NCBI RefSeq assembly: GCF_007004545.3
Contig: NZ_CP045503.2
Coordinates: forward strand, 3,814,102 to 3,878,101
From: Shewanella eurypsychrophilus
GTDB taxonomy: Bacteria; Pseudomonadota; Gammaproteobacteria; Enterobacterales; Shewanellaceae
DNA: 64,000 nucleotides
Direction of reading: 5' to 3'
The notes under the pieces are model-generated. The model saw only the letters and a list, made by a program, of their open reading frames with translations. It was not told where the DNA came from and searched no databases. A program made the position numbers and the translations under genes. Positions 1-9,224 of this stretch are shown piece by piece. How positions within the stretch are numbered: the stretch's first letter is position 1; the number at the start of each line of letters is the position of its first letter.

Positions 1-896
1 TACTCAGCCGCTAAAGCGAACGCTACCTGATTATCGATTGTTTCAACTAATTCAGGCTCACTGAGCTCCATCTCACCATTGAAATAATAACCGGCGTAAG
101 CATTCAGGTTAATCGAAGGGGTCACAGCCCAGCCAGTCCTGATAAAACTGATCCACTCGTCGACTTCCACTGTCGTATCTTCATCTTGAATAAGAAATCT
201 TTGTGTCCGTTTAGATGTCCCCACACCAATATCAAAAGTAGGGCTGATCTTATAGGCCAACTCTAAGCCAGCTGGACCACTAAAGCCTGCTGAAAAAGGG
301 TTACCTAAACGAAGTTTATCGGTAATCTGCCACCTTACGGCAAGATAAGGAACGGTACGAACATCTGAAATATCATTGAGATAAGCGACGCCAAACCCCA
401 GCATATTGCCATCGTCAAAGCGATACATTCCCGTCGCGACCACACCATAACTCATCGCATCACTGCTTGAGACGCCGTCAACATCTGCATAGGCATATTG
501 CAGCTTTGGCGCCATCATAAACATCCAATGTTTATCGGGTCTGTACATCACAGAAAGGCCTGCACTGTAACGTTTTAAGGCACTCCATGTATTAACGGAG
601 CCATCAAACATAGGTTGCTTAACGTTTTGCCAATCATAATCGAGATCGGCATAACTCAAATCTAATCCTACCGACCACTGTCTATTTAACGGCTGTTTGA
701 TTTTTGCATCGAGTATCCAACTATCACGTTGAAGCGTCTGTTCCCCTGAGCCGACATTCGCTTCGCCAGTCATAATTTTAGAAGCGCTGATACTAAATGG
801 AGAATATTGCTTGGGGCTTTGTTCGGCAGCTGCACACATTGGCGATAAAACAGATGCTAGGAAACACACCGAACACAGAAGAGGAGACTTAATCAT
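1..896 (-). CDS. outer-membrane beta-barrel protein (DUF6268-like), partial
   Basis: The reading frame is open from an ATG at 896 to the window edge, so the C terminus is missing. An AAAGGAA ribosome-binding site lies just upstream of the ATG. The first ~24 residues form a Sec signal peptide (charged start, hydrophobic core, likely cleavage after AAA before EQ). The rest is rich in alternating polar/aromatic strands typical of an outer-membrane barrel, with repeated stretches such as RYSAGLSVMYRP and LAVRWQI. The pattern resembles DUF6268-type barrels, but I recognise it only at that level. Substrate and role are unknown. It faces the TetR/efflux module, but the sequence shows no functional link. 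Confidence 0.8.
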   Translation of the reverse strand, partial: MIKSPLLCSVCFLASVLSPMCAAAEQSPKQYSPFSISASKIMTGEANVGSGEQTLQRDSWILDAKIKQPLNRQWSVGLDLSYADLDYDWQNVKQPMFDGSVNTWSALKRYSAGLSVMYRPDKHWMFMMAPKLQYAYADVDGVSSSDAMSYGVVATGMYRFDDGNMLGFGVAYLNDISDVRTVPYLAVRWQITDKLRLGNPFSAGFSGPAGLELAYKISPTFDIGVGTSKRTQRFLIQDEDTTVEVDEWISFIRTGWAVTPSINLNAYAGYYFNGEMELSEPELVETIDNQVAFALAAE

Positions 897-996
897 GCTA
901 ATTCCTTTAGCAGTCGGCAATGAATGCCAACTTTACTAGTTTAAAGTCGAATTTATAGGTTTAAGGCGAATAAAGACAAACGGAGAATGTTAACTA

Positions 997-1629
997 CTAT
1001 TGGTTAGCTACACGGTAAGCTTTTAAGAACATAGTAATTGTTTCTTTAAGGTAACTAGGCCTGCCTGCAACGAGATCTTCTACACCTAAGCCCAATTCAA
1101 GCTTGAGTCGCATCTCACCAAACATCATTAAACAGAGACGAACAGCACTGTTACGACCACTGTCAAAGCGATAAATCCCAAGTTTTTCAACTCTCTCTAA
1201 ATAATCTGACAGTAGTTCTAAAAGATGTTGTGGACCCGCATTAAAAAACATTTTCGATATTTCAGGATGCGTTTCAGCCTGTGCAACACAGGTTGTAAAT
1301 ACGGTGATCGCCTCTGGACTGACAATTAACTCACCAAAATATTCTGCAAAGCAGTGAAGTGCAGCTTCGGGCTCACTTGGATCACTAAACACATCATCGG
1401 TTAAACGATTGACCACACACTTAGATTCAATAGAAGCGACAAATAATTCATCTTTACTGCCGAAATGTGAGTAGACAGTCTGTTTCGATACGCAAGCACG
1501 CTTTGCCACTTCATCCATACTGGTGTTGGGAAAGCCCTGTCCGCAAAACAGCTCGATAGCCGCTTCTAAGATTTGTAAACGTTTTTGCTCGCTACGACTT
1601 AAATTAGCACTTGGTGTCACTAAGTTCAT
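997..1629 (-). CDS. TetR/AcrR-family transcriptional repressor
   Basis: A TetR-type helix-turn-helix fills residues ~15-60 (ILEAAIELFCGQGF, then TSMDEVAKRACVSKQTVYSHFGSKDELF), followed by an all-helical ligand/dimer domain with a C-terminal TetR_C-like segment. I chose the ATG at 1629 (MNLVTPSANL) because AGAGGG sits at good spacing upstream; an in-frame start at 1671 would add 14 residues without a good site. The gene is divergent from an RND efflux operon. Two copies of a 15-bp palindrome lie between them, so it probably represses the pump and itself. The ligand cannot be inferred. Confidence 0.93.
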   Translation of the reverse strand: MNLVTPSANLSRSEQKRLQILEAAIELFCGQGFPNTSMDEVAKRACVSKQTVYSHFGSKDELFVASIESKCVVNRLTDDVFSDPSEPEAALHCFAEYFGELIVSPEAITVFTTCVAQAETHPEISKMFFNAGPQHLLELLSDYLERVEKLGIYRFDSGRNSAVRLCLMMFGEMRLKLELGLGVEDLVAGRPSYLKETITMFLKAYRVANQ

Positions 1630-1686
1630 ATACAACCCTCTATTAACAAGGTTCTTATAATTTAGACACATTTAATCACAAAGTAG

Positions 1687-1729
1687 ACTAGACAGTCCAG
1701 TTCTTTCAAAATAGACTAGACAGTCTAGT
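1687..1729. promoter_or_regulatory. Tandem TetR-type operators
   Basis: Two copies of ACTAGACAGTCYAGT lie at 1687-1701 and 1715-1729, start-to-start spacing 28 bp. The second is a perfect 7+1+7 palindrome; the first has one changed base. An overlapping TAGACT-N4-AGTCTA symmetry is also present at 1712-1727. They sit between the divergent TetR gene and the RND adaptor, as expected for the operators of this repressor. That this repressor binds them is inference from position and symmetry. Confidence 0.75.
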
Positions 1730-1762
1730 TTTAACAGTTTTATCACTCTAGATTAACCAAGG

Positions 1763-2905
1763 ATGCGGATCGGTATGGGTATTTTAACAGTTGCAGCAAG
1801 ATCTAAAGGTTTAATGAGTGTCTTGCTTATTAGTTTATTGAGCGCTTGTCAGGGGGAAGTCACCAGCCACGCGACCCAGACAAGCGTACAGACAGTGACA
1901 ACATCTTCACTCAATTTGTCACCCTCTTATCTGCATAGCCAGGAATTTACCGGCATCATCAGAGCAACCAACACGACAGGTGTTGGGTTTGAGCTCGCTG
2001 GTAAAATAAAGCAAATTGCCGTAGACAGTGGCAACTCAGTGAAAACAGGACAGTTATTAGCCCAATTAGATACTGCATTGCTAGAAGCCGAGCGCGCAGA
2101 GTTAAATGCCAGCGTATTACAGAACAGTGCAGATTTACAATTAGCGAGAAACACCTTAAAGCGAAGTATTGAGCTCAAGAAGCAAGGATATACTTCAGAG
2201 CAGCAATTAGATGAACTAAAAGGTCAACTCAATAGCTTACTTGCCGCGAAAAAACGACTCGAAGCTTCTCTGTCAGCGAACACATTGAGAATAGAAAAAT
2301 CATCCCTAGTGGCGCCTTTCGATGGTGTGATTAGTAAAAGAAGTAGCAATTTAGGCGAAGTCATTAATGTCGGTAGCCCTGTGTTCACGTTGATTCAAGA
2401 CAATGCACCTCAAGCCATTGTCGGTGTCCCCGTTGACATTGCAGAGCAATTTACCACTAAACAACAAATTTATCTTCGTGTCGCAAATAAACAGTACGCT
2501 GCATTTATTGAAGGCATAGGTGCAGAGGTTAACTCCATCACCCGCACAGTACCAGTGCGCTTATCACTCGCCGCAGATTCAAAGGTGATCAATGGTGAAC
2601 TGGCCTATCTCACCTATGAAAAGCAGATATCACAGCCTGGTTATTGGGTACCGATTTCAGCCCTCACCGATGGCATTCGAGGCCCGTGGAACCTCTATGT
2701 ACTCAGTAATGATGCGACGCAAGATAATCATGAAACATTTAATATTGAACGCCGGGATATTGAGATCCTCTATACCAAGAACGAAATGGCATTTATTCAA
2801 GGTGCCGTTCAAGCTAATGAGTCTTATATCGATCAAGGCTTGCAAAAGCTGGTTGTCGGTCAACGTGTTAAACCTGTAACTAATGCTGCAACTGCGGCGA
2901 GGTGA
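1763..2905 (+). CDS. RND efflux periplasmic adaptor (membrane-fusion) lipoprotein
   Basis: This is a HlyD/AcrA-type membrane-fusion protein that would join an inner-membrane RND permease to an outer-membrane channel. The N terminus carries a signal with the lipobox LLSAC, so the mature protein is probably a lipoprotein. A biotinyl-lipoyl-like segment (GFELAGKIKQIAVDSGNSVKTGQLLAQLD) is followed by an alpha-helical hairpin (~105-170), the second lipoyl half (VAPFDGVISKRSSNLGEVI) and beta-barrel domains. Start is uncertain: ATG 1763 has AAGG directly adjacent, and ATG 1775 or 1814 are possible; 1763 or 1775 keep the positive charges of the signal. The stop overlaps the start region of the permease gene, so the two are one operon. 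Confidence 0.9.
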   Translation: MRIGMGILTVAARSKGLMSVLLISLLSACQGEVTSHATQTSVQTVTTSSLNLSPSYLHSQEFTGIIRATNTTGVGFELAGKIKQIAVDSGNSVKTGQLLAQLDTALLEAERAELNASVLQNSADLQLARNTLKRSIELKKQGYTSEQQLDELKGQLNSLLAAKKRLEASLSANTLRIEKSSLVAPFDGVISKRSSNLGEVINVGSPVFTLIQDNAPQAIVGVPVDIAEQFTTKQQIYLRVANKQYAAFIEGIGAEVNSITRTVPVRLSLAADSKVINGELAYLTYEKQISQPGYWVPISALTDGIRGPWNLYVLSNDATQDNHETFNIERRDIEILYTKNEMAFIQGAVQANESYIDQGLQKLVVGQRVKPVTNAATAAR

Positions 2906-2910
2906 TCTCG

Positions 2911-5900
2911 ATGATTAAAGCCTTTGTTGAGAATGGACGCCTAGCAAGCTTATTTATTGCCTTACTCATTGTTGCAGGTTTGGGCGCGGTCTCCAGTTTG
3001 CCACGTATGGAGGACCCAGATATTACCAACCGTTTTGCCTCGGTGATCACTCCCTATCCCGGCGCCTCTGCCGAGCGAGTCGAAGCCTTAGTCACTGAAG
3101 TCTTAGAGAATGAACTTCGCCGACTTGAAGAGATAAAATTGGTTCAATCGACTTCCCGCCCAGGGATCTCGGTGATCCAACTCGAGCTAAAAGACAATGT
3201 GATGGATACCGATCCAGTATGGTCAAGAGCCCGAGATCTTGTCGCCGATGCAAAATCTCAGCTGCCCGTAGCCGCACGTAATGCCAAACTTGATGACCAA
3301 ATTGGTTATGCCAATACGGCAATTCTCGGCATGGTTTGGACTGGCGGAGGTGAGATCCGCACCGACATGCTAAACCGCTACGCCAAAGAACTTCAGAGCC
3401 GACTCAGACTTCTCAGTGGTACCGATTTTGTTAAGCTCTACGGTGCGCCAATCGAAGAGGTGTTAGTCCAACTGGACGGTAACAAGGTTAACCAACTGCA
3501 ACTGACGCCTGCCCTCATTGCCGATATTCTCAATAAAGCAGATACTAAAGTCTCTGCTGGTGAGATTAATAACAGCAATTTTAGAGCGCTGATAGAAGTT
3601 TCCGGTGAACTTGACTCCCTTTCAAGGATCCGTCAAGTTCCTCTAAAAATGGATCATCAGGGCCAAATCATCCGCTTAGGCGATATCGCCACCATCAGCA
3701 AACAGCCTAAAACCCCTGCGAACTCCATTGCACTGATTGAACAATCGCAAGGTGTGATGGTCGCAGCACGTATGTTAAATAATACCCGGGTTGATCTGTG
3801 GCTCGCTAAAGTGAGAGTCGAAGTTGAAGCACTACAAGCAAGTATTCCTGCGAATATCGAGATCCAATGGCTATTCGATCAAGAAAAATATACCAGTGAT
3901 CGTCTCGGTGGTTTAGTCGGTAGTCTGCTGTTAGGTTTCATCATCATACTTGTGGTGTTAATGCTGACATTGGGACTTCGAAACGCACTTATCGTTTCGT
4001 TATCCTTACCACTTACCGCCCTGTTCACCTTGGCTTGTATGAAATATGTCGGCTTGCCTATACACCAAATGTCCGTCACTGGTTTAGTGGTCGCGCTAGG
4101 GATCATGGTCGATAACGCCATTGTTATCGTCGATGCTATCGCCCAACGACGACAACAAGGTCAGTCACGCGTTGCTGCTGTAACAGCTACACTCAAGCAC
4201 CTCTGGCTGCCGCTAGCAGGCTCTACCATTACCACCATGCTAGCCTTTGCACCTATTGTGCTGATGCCCGGTGCTGCAGGTGAGTTTGTTGGTGGCATCG
4301 CTATTTCGGTGATGTTTGCCTTACTAGGCTCGTACCTAATCTCCCACACGTTAATCGCAGGTTTAGCGGGCAGATTTGGCGCCGATGGTACAGGTAACAA
4401 GTGGTATCAGCGAGGGATAGATCTGCCTCAAGTGAGTAAACTATTTAATGCCTCATTGGAGCACGCCCTTAAACGTCCGCTATTGTCAGCCTTATTAATA
4501 GGCATACTCCCCATAAGCGGTTTCATCGCTTCCGGCCAGATGACAGAGCAATTCTTCCCGCCATCAGATCGCGATATGTTCCAGATAGAGGTCTATATGC
4601 CCCCGCATGCCAGTGTAGAGAGTACACGAGTCTTAGTGGAACAAATGGATCAGCAGCTTAGGGATACAGCAGGAGTAACCCGTGTAGATTGGGTTATAGG
4701 CGGTAATACTCCCTCGTTTTATTACAACCTACTGCAACGTCAGCAAGGGGCCAGTAACTATGCTCAGGCAATGGTAAAAGTCGAAGACTTCGAAACAGCC
4801 AACCGTTTGCTCCCCCAACTTCAGCAAGCATTAGATTTAGCCAATCCACAAGCCCAGGTGCTAGTGAGAAAGCTTGAACAAGGCCCGCCTTTCAATGCCC
4901 CAGTGGAACTACGTGTCTTTGGCCCAAATCTCGATCAGCTTAGATTGATTGGTGATGAGATCAGACGAATTTTAAGTGAAACACCCGATGTTATTCATAC
5001 CCGGGCAACCTTAAGTGCTGGCGCGCCAAAAGTGTGGTTCCAAATTAATGAGGATGCCAGCCTGATGAGCGGACTCAACTTGACCGAGATAGCCGAGCAG
5101 ATCCAGATGGCCACAACGGGGATCAATGGCGGCAGTATTTTAGAGCAAACAGAATCATTGCCTGTGCGTGTTAGGTTACAAGACAGTACTCGTGAACAGC
5201 AATCGAAGCTCTCTGAGATAAATTTAGTCTCATCATCGGGTGCGGGCATTCCCTTGTCGGCGCTATCTAAGAGCGAGATCCAAGTCAGCCGCGGCGCTAT
5301 TCCCCGCCGTGATGGCCAACGAGTCAATACGGTCGAGGCATACATAGTCAGTGGTGTGTTACCGCAGCAGGTATTAGATGACGCAAAAGTGAATATAGAC
5401 GCGTTAGCACTTCCTGCTGGATACCATATCGAAATAGGCGGTGAGAGTGCTAAACGAAATGAGGCGGTGGGTAACTTACTGTCTAACTTAGTTTTAGTCG
5501 TCACCTTACTATTAGCAACTGTGGTGCTGTCCTTTAACTCGTTCAGGCTCACGGCGATTATTTTGTTTAGCGCCCTACAATCGGCTGGACTGGGGTTACT
5601 GGCTGTATACCTATTCGGTTACCCCTTCGGATTTACCGTGATAATTGGTTTACTTGGCCTAATGGGCTTAGCCATTAATGCTGCGATTGTTATCTTGGCT
5701 GAACTTGAGGAGCAAACCGATGCACGAGCAGGTAATATAAACACTATCGTCAAAGTCGTATCAGGCTGTGGACGACATATTGGATCCACGACCATCACCA
5801 CAATCGGTGGTTTCTTACCATTGATCATCGCTGGCGGCGGCTTCTGGCCTCCATTCGCCATTGCTATTGCTGGCGGTACTTTACTGACCACTTTACTGTC

Positions 5901-6000
5901 TATGGTATGGGTGCCAACTATGTATAAACTCATCATGAGGCCCAAAAAAAATACTCAGCTTGATAACGACGCTAGTGAGTTAGCCATTGAAAGCCATTAA
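2911..6000 (+). CDS. RND-family efflux permease
   Basis: An inner-membrane proton-driven RND permease of about 1,030 residues, the usual size, with the twofold layout: TM1 near residues 10-30, a large periplasmic loop, a TM2-6 block around ~330-500, a second loop and TM8-12 at the end. The RND signature region LVVALGIMVDNAIVIVDAI is in TM4. Compared with AcrB, the second Asp of the TM4 relay pair reads Asn (VDN), and the TM10 Lys position appears to be Ile (LAINAAIVIL). I chose ATG 2911, with AGGTGA at good spacing; a GTG at 2902 overlaps the previous stop. It should pair with the adaptor just upstream; no outer-membrane channel gene adjoins. Substrate unknown. Confidence 0.93.
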   Translation: MIKAFVENGRLASLFIALLIVAGLGAVSSLPRMEDPDITNRFASVITPYPGASAERVEALVTEVLENELRRLEEIKLVQSTSRPGISVIQLELKDNVMDTDPVWSRARDLVADAKSQLPVAARNAKLDDQIGYANTAILGMVWTGGGEIRTDMLNRYAKELQSRLRLLSGTDFVKLYGAPIEEVLVQLDGNKVNQLQLTPALIADILNKADTKVSAGEINNSNFRALIEVSGELDSLSRIRQVPLKMDHQGQIIRLGDIATISKQPKTPANSIALIEQSQGVMVAARMLNNTRVDLWLAKVRVEVEALQASIPANIEIQWLFDQEKYTSDRLGGLVGSLLLGFIIILVVLMLTLGLRNALIVSLSLPLTALFTLACMKYVGLPIHQMSVTGLVVALGIMVDNAIVIVDAIAQRRQQGQSRVAAVTATLKHLWLPLAGSTITTMLAFAPIVLMPGAAGEFVGGIAISVMFALLGSYLISHTLIAGLAGRFGADGTGNKWYQRGIDLPQVSKLFNASLEHALKRPLLSALLIGILPISGFIASGQMTEQFFPPSDRDMFQIEVYMPPHASVESTRVLVEQMDQQLRDTAGVTRVDWVIGGNTPSFYYNLLQRQQGASNYAQAMVKVEDFETANRLLPQLQQALDLANPQAQVLVRKLEQGPPFNAPVELRVFGPNLDQLRLIGDEIRRILSETPDVIHTRATLSAGAPKVWFQINEDASLMSGLNLTEIAEQIQMATTGINGGSILEQTESLPVRVRLQDSTREQQSKLSEINLVSSSGAGIPLSALSKSEIQVSRGAIPRRDGQRVNTVEAYIVSGVLPQQVLDDAKVNIDALALPAGYHIEIGGESAKRNEAVGNLLSNLVLVVTLLLATVVLSFNSFRLTAIILFSALQSAGLGLLAVYLFGYPFGFTVIIGLLGLMGLAINAAIVILAELEEQTDARAGNINTIVKVVSGCGRHIGSTTITTIGGFLPLIIAGGGFWPPFAIAIAGGTLLTTLLSMVWVPTMYKLIMRPKKNTQLDNDASELAIESH

Positions 6001-6022
6001 TTAAACCATACCCATTGCGATA

Positions 6023-6056
6023 AGCCAGAAGGAGTCATTGCTGACTCCTTCTGGCT
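6023..6056 (+). terminator. hairpin downstream of RND operon
   Basis: A perfect 14-bp stem (AGCCAGAAGGAGTC and its complement) closes a 6-nt loop, 22 bp after the permease stop. No U-tract follows, so it may be an mRNA-stabilising hairpin or an inefficient terminator rather than a strong intrinsic one. Confidence 0.5.
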
Positions 6057-6211
6057 AGCTACATAAAATATGTGCCCTATCATTCAGAGAGCTCACCTTG
6101 TTACCATCGCTTTTACATCACTACCTTTGCCAATTCTCACCCCGCCATCAAAAAAACAACTTAAGTCACACTCTTTTAAGTCGCTTTTAGACCTATATCA
6201 ATTCATTGATT

Positions 6212-6232
6212 GTTAATGTGAATTACATTAAC
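6212..6232. promoter_or_regulatory. palindrome upstream of chemoreceptor gene
   Basis: GTTAATGT-gaatt-ACATTAAC is an 8+5+8 perfect inverted repeat ending 26 bp before the chemoreceptor ATG. Its place in the promoter/leader and its symmetry suggest an operator. I cannot assign the regulator. Confidence 0.4.
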
Positions 6233-6258
6233 CACATTAAAAAAAACATGGACCTCAC

Positions 6259-8262
6259 ATGAATTATAAAAACTGGCCTATCGCTAAACAGATAGGGACA
6301 TTAGCCTTTATATTAACGGTAATTATATTCGGAGTGTTAAGCAGCATCTCTTATCTTAGTGCTGCCGACACCTTAAAAGATAAAGGTATCACCGCAATGC
6401 AAGCTCAAACTGAAGGTGCTGCCAAACTGATCGAGCTACAGTATTCCAGTTTATTAGCCTTAGCACGTCGCAATGCCGACATATTGCGCGTCATGTATCC
6501 GGGTCAATTTTATACCCCAGATAAAACAGTCAAAATATTTGGTAAAGCGACCCCAGCACTGGTACATGAAAAAGAACAGCTCAATGCAACTAAAAGTAAA
6601 GTCGATCGCTACTCAAACTTAACGGGTGGTAATGCCACCATTTTTGTACGTGACGGTGATGACTTTCTGCGGATCTCTACCTCTCTTAAAAAAGCCGATG
6701 GTAAACGTGCACTTGTTACCTACCTTGGAAAAAACCATCCAGGCTATAATGCATTAATCAAGGGTGAGGTTTATGAAGGTTATGCCAACTTATTTGGTAA
6801 AGATTACATGACGGTATATCGCCCTTTTACCGATCTTCAAGGTAAGGTCATTGGAATTTTATATATTGGTTTCGATATCACCGATTCTCTCACTCAGCTA
6901 AAGCAAACCATTACGCAACTAAGCATAGAAGAATCAGGTCATTTCATGCTGATACGTAGTAAAGAGCAGAGTATCATCGCTCATCCCAATTACCCCAGCG
7001 GAACCATTATCACCCCAGAGGTGTTACATGGTTTAACTTCAGATCAAGTATTAACAGACCAAGGTTCATGGCACTACCTTAATGAAAATCAACAACAAAT
7101 GTATGCCTACAGTATCAATATTCCCGGATGGAATTGGGCGCTTATAGGGATAGCAAAAGTCAGTGAACTTAACGAAGAAAGTTTAAAACTGCTTAGTATT
7201 AATGCCGTGGTAGCCTTAGTCGGTATATTCTTGATCACTCTCTTACTTTCTATGGTGTTGATCAAAACATTAAAACCACTGCGCACCTTACAACAGCAAC
7301 TCGACCTGCTCGGCAAAGGTGAATTATCACAAGAGTTCGCTAAGCCTAGCGTTAATAGTAACAATGAAGTCGATAAGATCACTATTAGTACTTCAAGAAT
7401 GGCCGATGGATTAAGACAGCTCATATTAGCATTACAGACTTCGGTAAAGACCTTAGAATCACAAGCAGAAAACGCCCAAAAAATAGCTAGATTAAACGGT
7501 GAAGAAGCTCAATCATTGATGGCGCAAACAGATCAAATAGCTACCGCCATCGAAGAGATGTCAACATCAATAAGAGATGTTGCCAGTCACGCCAGTGAAG
7601 GGGCAGATAAGAGTCAACAAGTCGATGCTGCATCTCGCGAAGGCCATGAGCAGCTTAACTTAGTCGTTGAAGGGCTAGCAAAGCTGAGTCAACAGCTTAA
7701 CGAAAGTCATGCAAGCGTTGAAGGCGTCACTAAAGAAAGCGAAGCTATCAGTCAGGTTACAGAGGTGATAAACGGTATTGCCGAACAGACCAATTTGCTT
7801 GCGCTCAACGCGGCAATTGAAGCTGCCAGAGCTGGAGAGCAAGGCAGAGGCTTTGCGGTTGTCGCCGATGAAGTACGCACACTGGCTCAGAGGACTCAAA
7901 CATCAATCTCAGAGATAAGCCTTACCATTAATCAACTGCAGTCACAGGTAAAAATTACCGCAGAGCAGATGGGCCAAAGTCAACAACTCGGCATTGCATC
8001 CGCCACACAGGGCAAAGAAGCCAGTTGCCAACTTAATCAGATCACTAATAGCATCGGCGAGCTAGCCATTGCTTCTAGCAGTATCGCGAGTGCGACTGAA
8101 CAGCAAAGTGCCGTCGCCGAAGAGATCACCCGCAACTTGCATCAAATCACTGAGCTTGCGCGAGATGGTGAGCAAAGAGCTGGCGAGACTGTCGATTCAG
8201 CCCAAGAGTTATCTACGATTGCAGCGGAAATTAAGCAACAAATAAGCATATTTAAAGCGTAA
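6259..8262 (+). CDS. methyl-accepting chemotaxis protein, Cache-type sensor
   Basis: A 667-residue transmembrane chemoreceptor. TM1 lies at ~13-35, and a large periplasmic sensor of Cache_3-Cache_2 type runs from ~36 to 300 (ends [15 protein letters not shown], typical of the membrane-proximal Cache half). TM2 is at ~307-330, then a HAMP region and a cytoplasmic four-helix signalling domain. The conserved hairpin tip is visible ([20 protein letters not shown], then [15 protein letters not shown]), which contacts CheA/CheW. No C-terminal CheR-docking pentapeptide is present. It is a single gene with its own upstream region. The ligand cannot be read from sequence. Confidence 0.95.
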   Translation: MNYKNWPIAKQIGTLAFILTVIIFGVLSSISYLSAADTLKDKGITAMQAQTEGAAKLIELQYSSLLALARRNADILRVMYPGQFYTPDKTVKIFGKATPALVHEKEQLNATKSKVDRYSNLTGGNATIFVRDGDDFLRISTSLKKADGKRALVTYLGKNHPGYNALIKGEVYEGYANLFGKDYMTVYRPFTDLQGKVIGILYIGFDITDSLTQLKQTITQLSIEESGHFMLIRSKEQSIIAHPNYPSGTIITPEVLHGLTSDQVLTDQGSWHYLNENQQQMYAYSINIPGWNWALIGIAKVSELNEESLKLLSINAVVALVGIFLITLLLSMVLIKTLKPLRTLQQQLDLLGKGELSQEFAKPSVNSNNEVDKITISTSRMADGLRQLILALQTSVKTLESQAENAQKIARLNGEEAQSLMAQTDQIATAIEEMSTSIRDVASHASEGADKSQQVDAASREGHEQLNLVVEGLAKLSQQLNESHASVEGVTKESEAISQVTEVINGIAEQTNLLALNAAIEAARAGEQGRGFAVVADEVRTLAQRTQTSISEISLTINQLQSQVKITAEQMGQSQQLGIASATQGKEASCQLNQITNSIGELAIASSSIASATEQQSAVAEEITRNLHQITELARDGEQRAGETVDSAQELSTIAAEIKQQISIFKA

Positions 8263-8376
8263 ATAAGTAAAGCTCGAAAACAAGGTTCTAGGCCCGAAGC
8301 AAAAGTCTCTAGAAAACCACTTAGCAGGGAGAAAGGATTTACTTTCTCCCTTGCCTTTCTCATACCTCATACCTCC

Positions 8377-8436
8377 TAGCTCGTAGCTCCTAGCTCGTAG
8401 CTCGTAGCTCGTAGCTCGTAGCTCGTAGCTCGTAGC
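8377..8436. repeat. heptamer tandem array (TAGCTCG)n
   Basis: About 8.5 direct copies of the 7-mer TAGCTCG (one early copy reads TAGCTCC) lie about 115 bp downstream of the chemoreceptor stop. The unit length is not a multiple of 3 and no gene covers it. It is a simple-sequence locus likely to vary in copy number by slippage. Confidence 0.9.
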
Positions 8437-8511
8437 GATAGTAATCATCAATCAAATAGCCGATAAGATGATCTTACTTGAAGCGAACAAACCTTAAATC
8501 ATTCAAACTGG

Positions 8512-8536
8512 ATTCCGGCCACAAGCATGCCGGAAT
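8512..8536. repeat. REP-like imperfect palindrome
   Basis: ATTCCGGC at 8512-8519 and GCCGGAAT at 8529-8536 form an inverted repeat, continuing as GGATTCCGGCC...GCCGGAATGAC. This resembles the short interspersed palindromes common in intergenic DNA of many proteobacteria. Membership in a genome-wide family cannot be shown from a single copy. Confidence 0.5.
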
Positions 8537-8548
8537 GACATGTACCTT

Positions 8549-9026
8549 AACCTTCTTAGCTCCACCTAGAGCCTTCTTAGCCTTATCTCGAACCTTCTTA
8601 GCCTTATCTCAAACCTTCTTAGCTCCACCTAGAGCCTTCTCAGCTCTACCTTGAACCTTCTCAGTCCTATCTCGAACCTTCTTAGCCTGACCTCGAACCT
8701 TCTTAGCTCTACCTTGAACCTTCTTAGCTCTACCTTGAACCTTCTCAGCCCTATCTCGAACCTTCTCAGCTTTATACTCGAGCCTTCTTAGCCCTACCTA
8801 GAACCTTCTTAGCCTTATCTCGAACCTTCTTAGCCTTATCTCAAACCTTCTTAGCCTTATCTCAAACCTTCTTAGCCTTATCTCAAACCTTCTTAGCCTT
8901 ATCTCAAACCTTCTTAGCCTGACCTCGAACCTTCTTAGCCTTATCTCAAACCTTCTTAGCCTTACCTCGAACCTTCTTAGCCTGACCTCTAACCTTCTTA
9001 GCCTGACCTCTAACCTTCTTAGCCCC
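8549..9026. repeat. 21-bp minisatellite, ~23 units
   Basis: Twenty-two full units and one partial unit of a 21-bp repeat fill the gap between the chemoreceptor gene and the cyd operon. The unit begins AACCTTCTTAG and ends with variable TATCTCR, GACCTCK or CTACCTTG-type tails. Unit 11 is 22 bp, which breaks any reading frame, and in-frame stops occur, so it is not coding. Runs of identical units (14-17) show recent expansion; other units have diverged. Nothing else is seen between 8263 and the cyd terminator apart from the heptamer array and the REP-like palindrome. Confidence 0.93.
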
Positions 9027-9033
9027 GATAAAT

Positions 9034-9070
9034 AAAAAGCCCCACTCCTTTCTCAAGGGTGGGGCTTTTT
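9034..9070 (-). terminator. intrinsic terminator of cydABX
   Basis: AAAAAGCCCCAC pairs with GTGGGGCTTTTT around a 13-nt loop. The A-run on one side and T-run on the other make it work in both directions. It lies 24 bp past the cydX stop on the minus strand and also bounds the minisatellite. Confidence 0.88.
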
Positions 9071-9093
9071 GTATCGACTAGAGCGATAAATTA

Positions 9094-9210
9094 TTAATCG
9101 TTCTTTTCAGCATCTCTGTCCATGTTTTCTGTATTTTCAAGCCATAACGCGTTGATAATACCGAACGAACACGCCAGCAAAACACCTAGTATCCAAGCAA
9201 AATACCACAT
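9094..9210 (-). CDS. cydX: cytochrome bd oxidase small subunit CydX
   Basis: A 38-residue single-span membrane peptide starting MWYFAWILGVLLAC, the CydX (YbgT) hallmark, with a charged tail MDRDAEKND. AGGAG lies 8 nt upstream of the ATG. It begins 14 bp after cydB ends, as the last gene of the operon. CydX stabilises the heme site of the CydAB oxidase in the inner membrane. Length and sequence match the family. Confidence 0.95.
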   Translation of the reverse strand: MWYFAWILGVLLACSFGIINALWLENTENMDRDAEKND

Positions 9211-9224
9211 ACTTATGGCTCCTA

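Noticed and set aside
4995..5552. long minus-strand frame inside the RND permease gene
   Set aside because: It is antisense to a conserved coding region, has no family resemblance and no ribosome-binding site.
8209..8451. minus-strand frame with SYELRA-type repeats over the heptamer array
   Set aside because: A 7-mer array cycles through all frames and gives such peptides by chance. It overlaps the chemoreceptor 3' end and has no ribosome-binding site.
8549..9026. CRISPR array
   Set aside because: The units are contiguous 21-bp tandem repeats with no unique spacers, and no cas genes are present.
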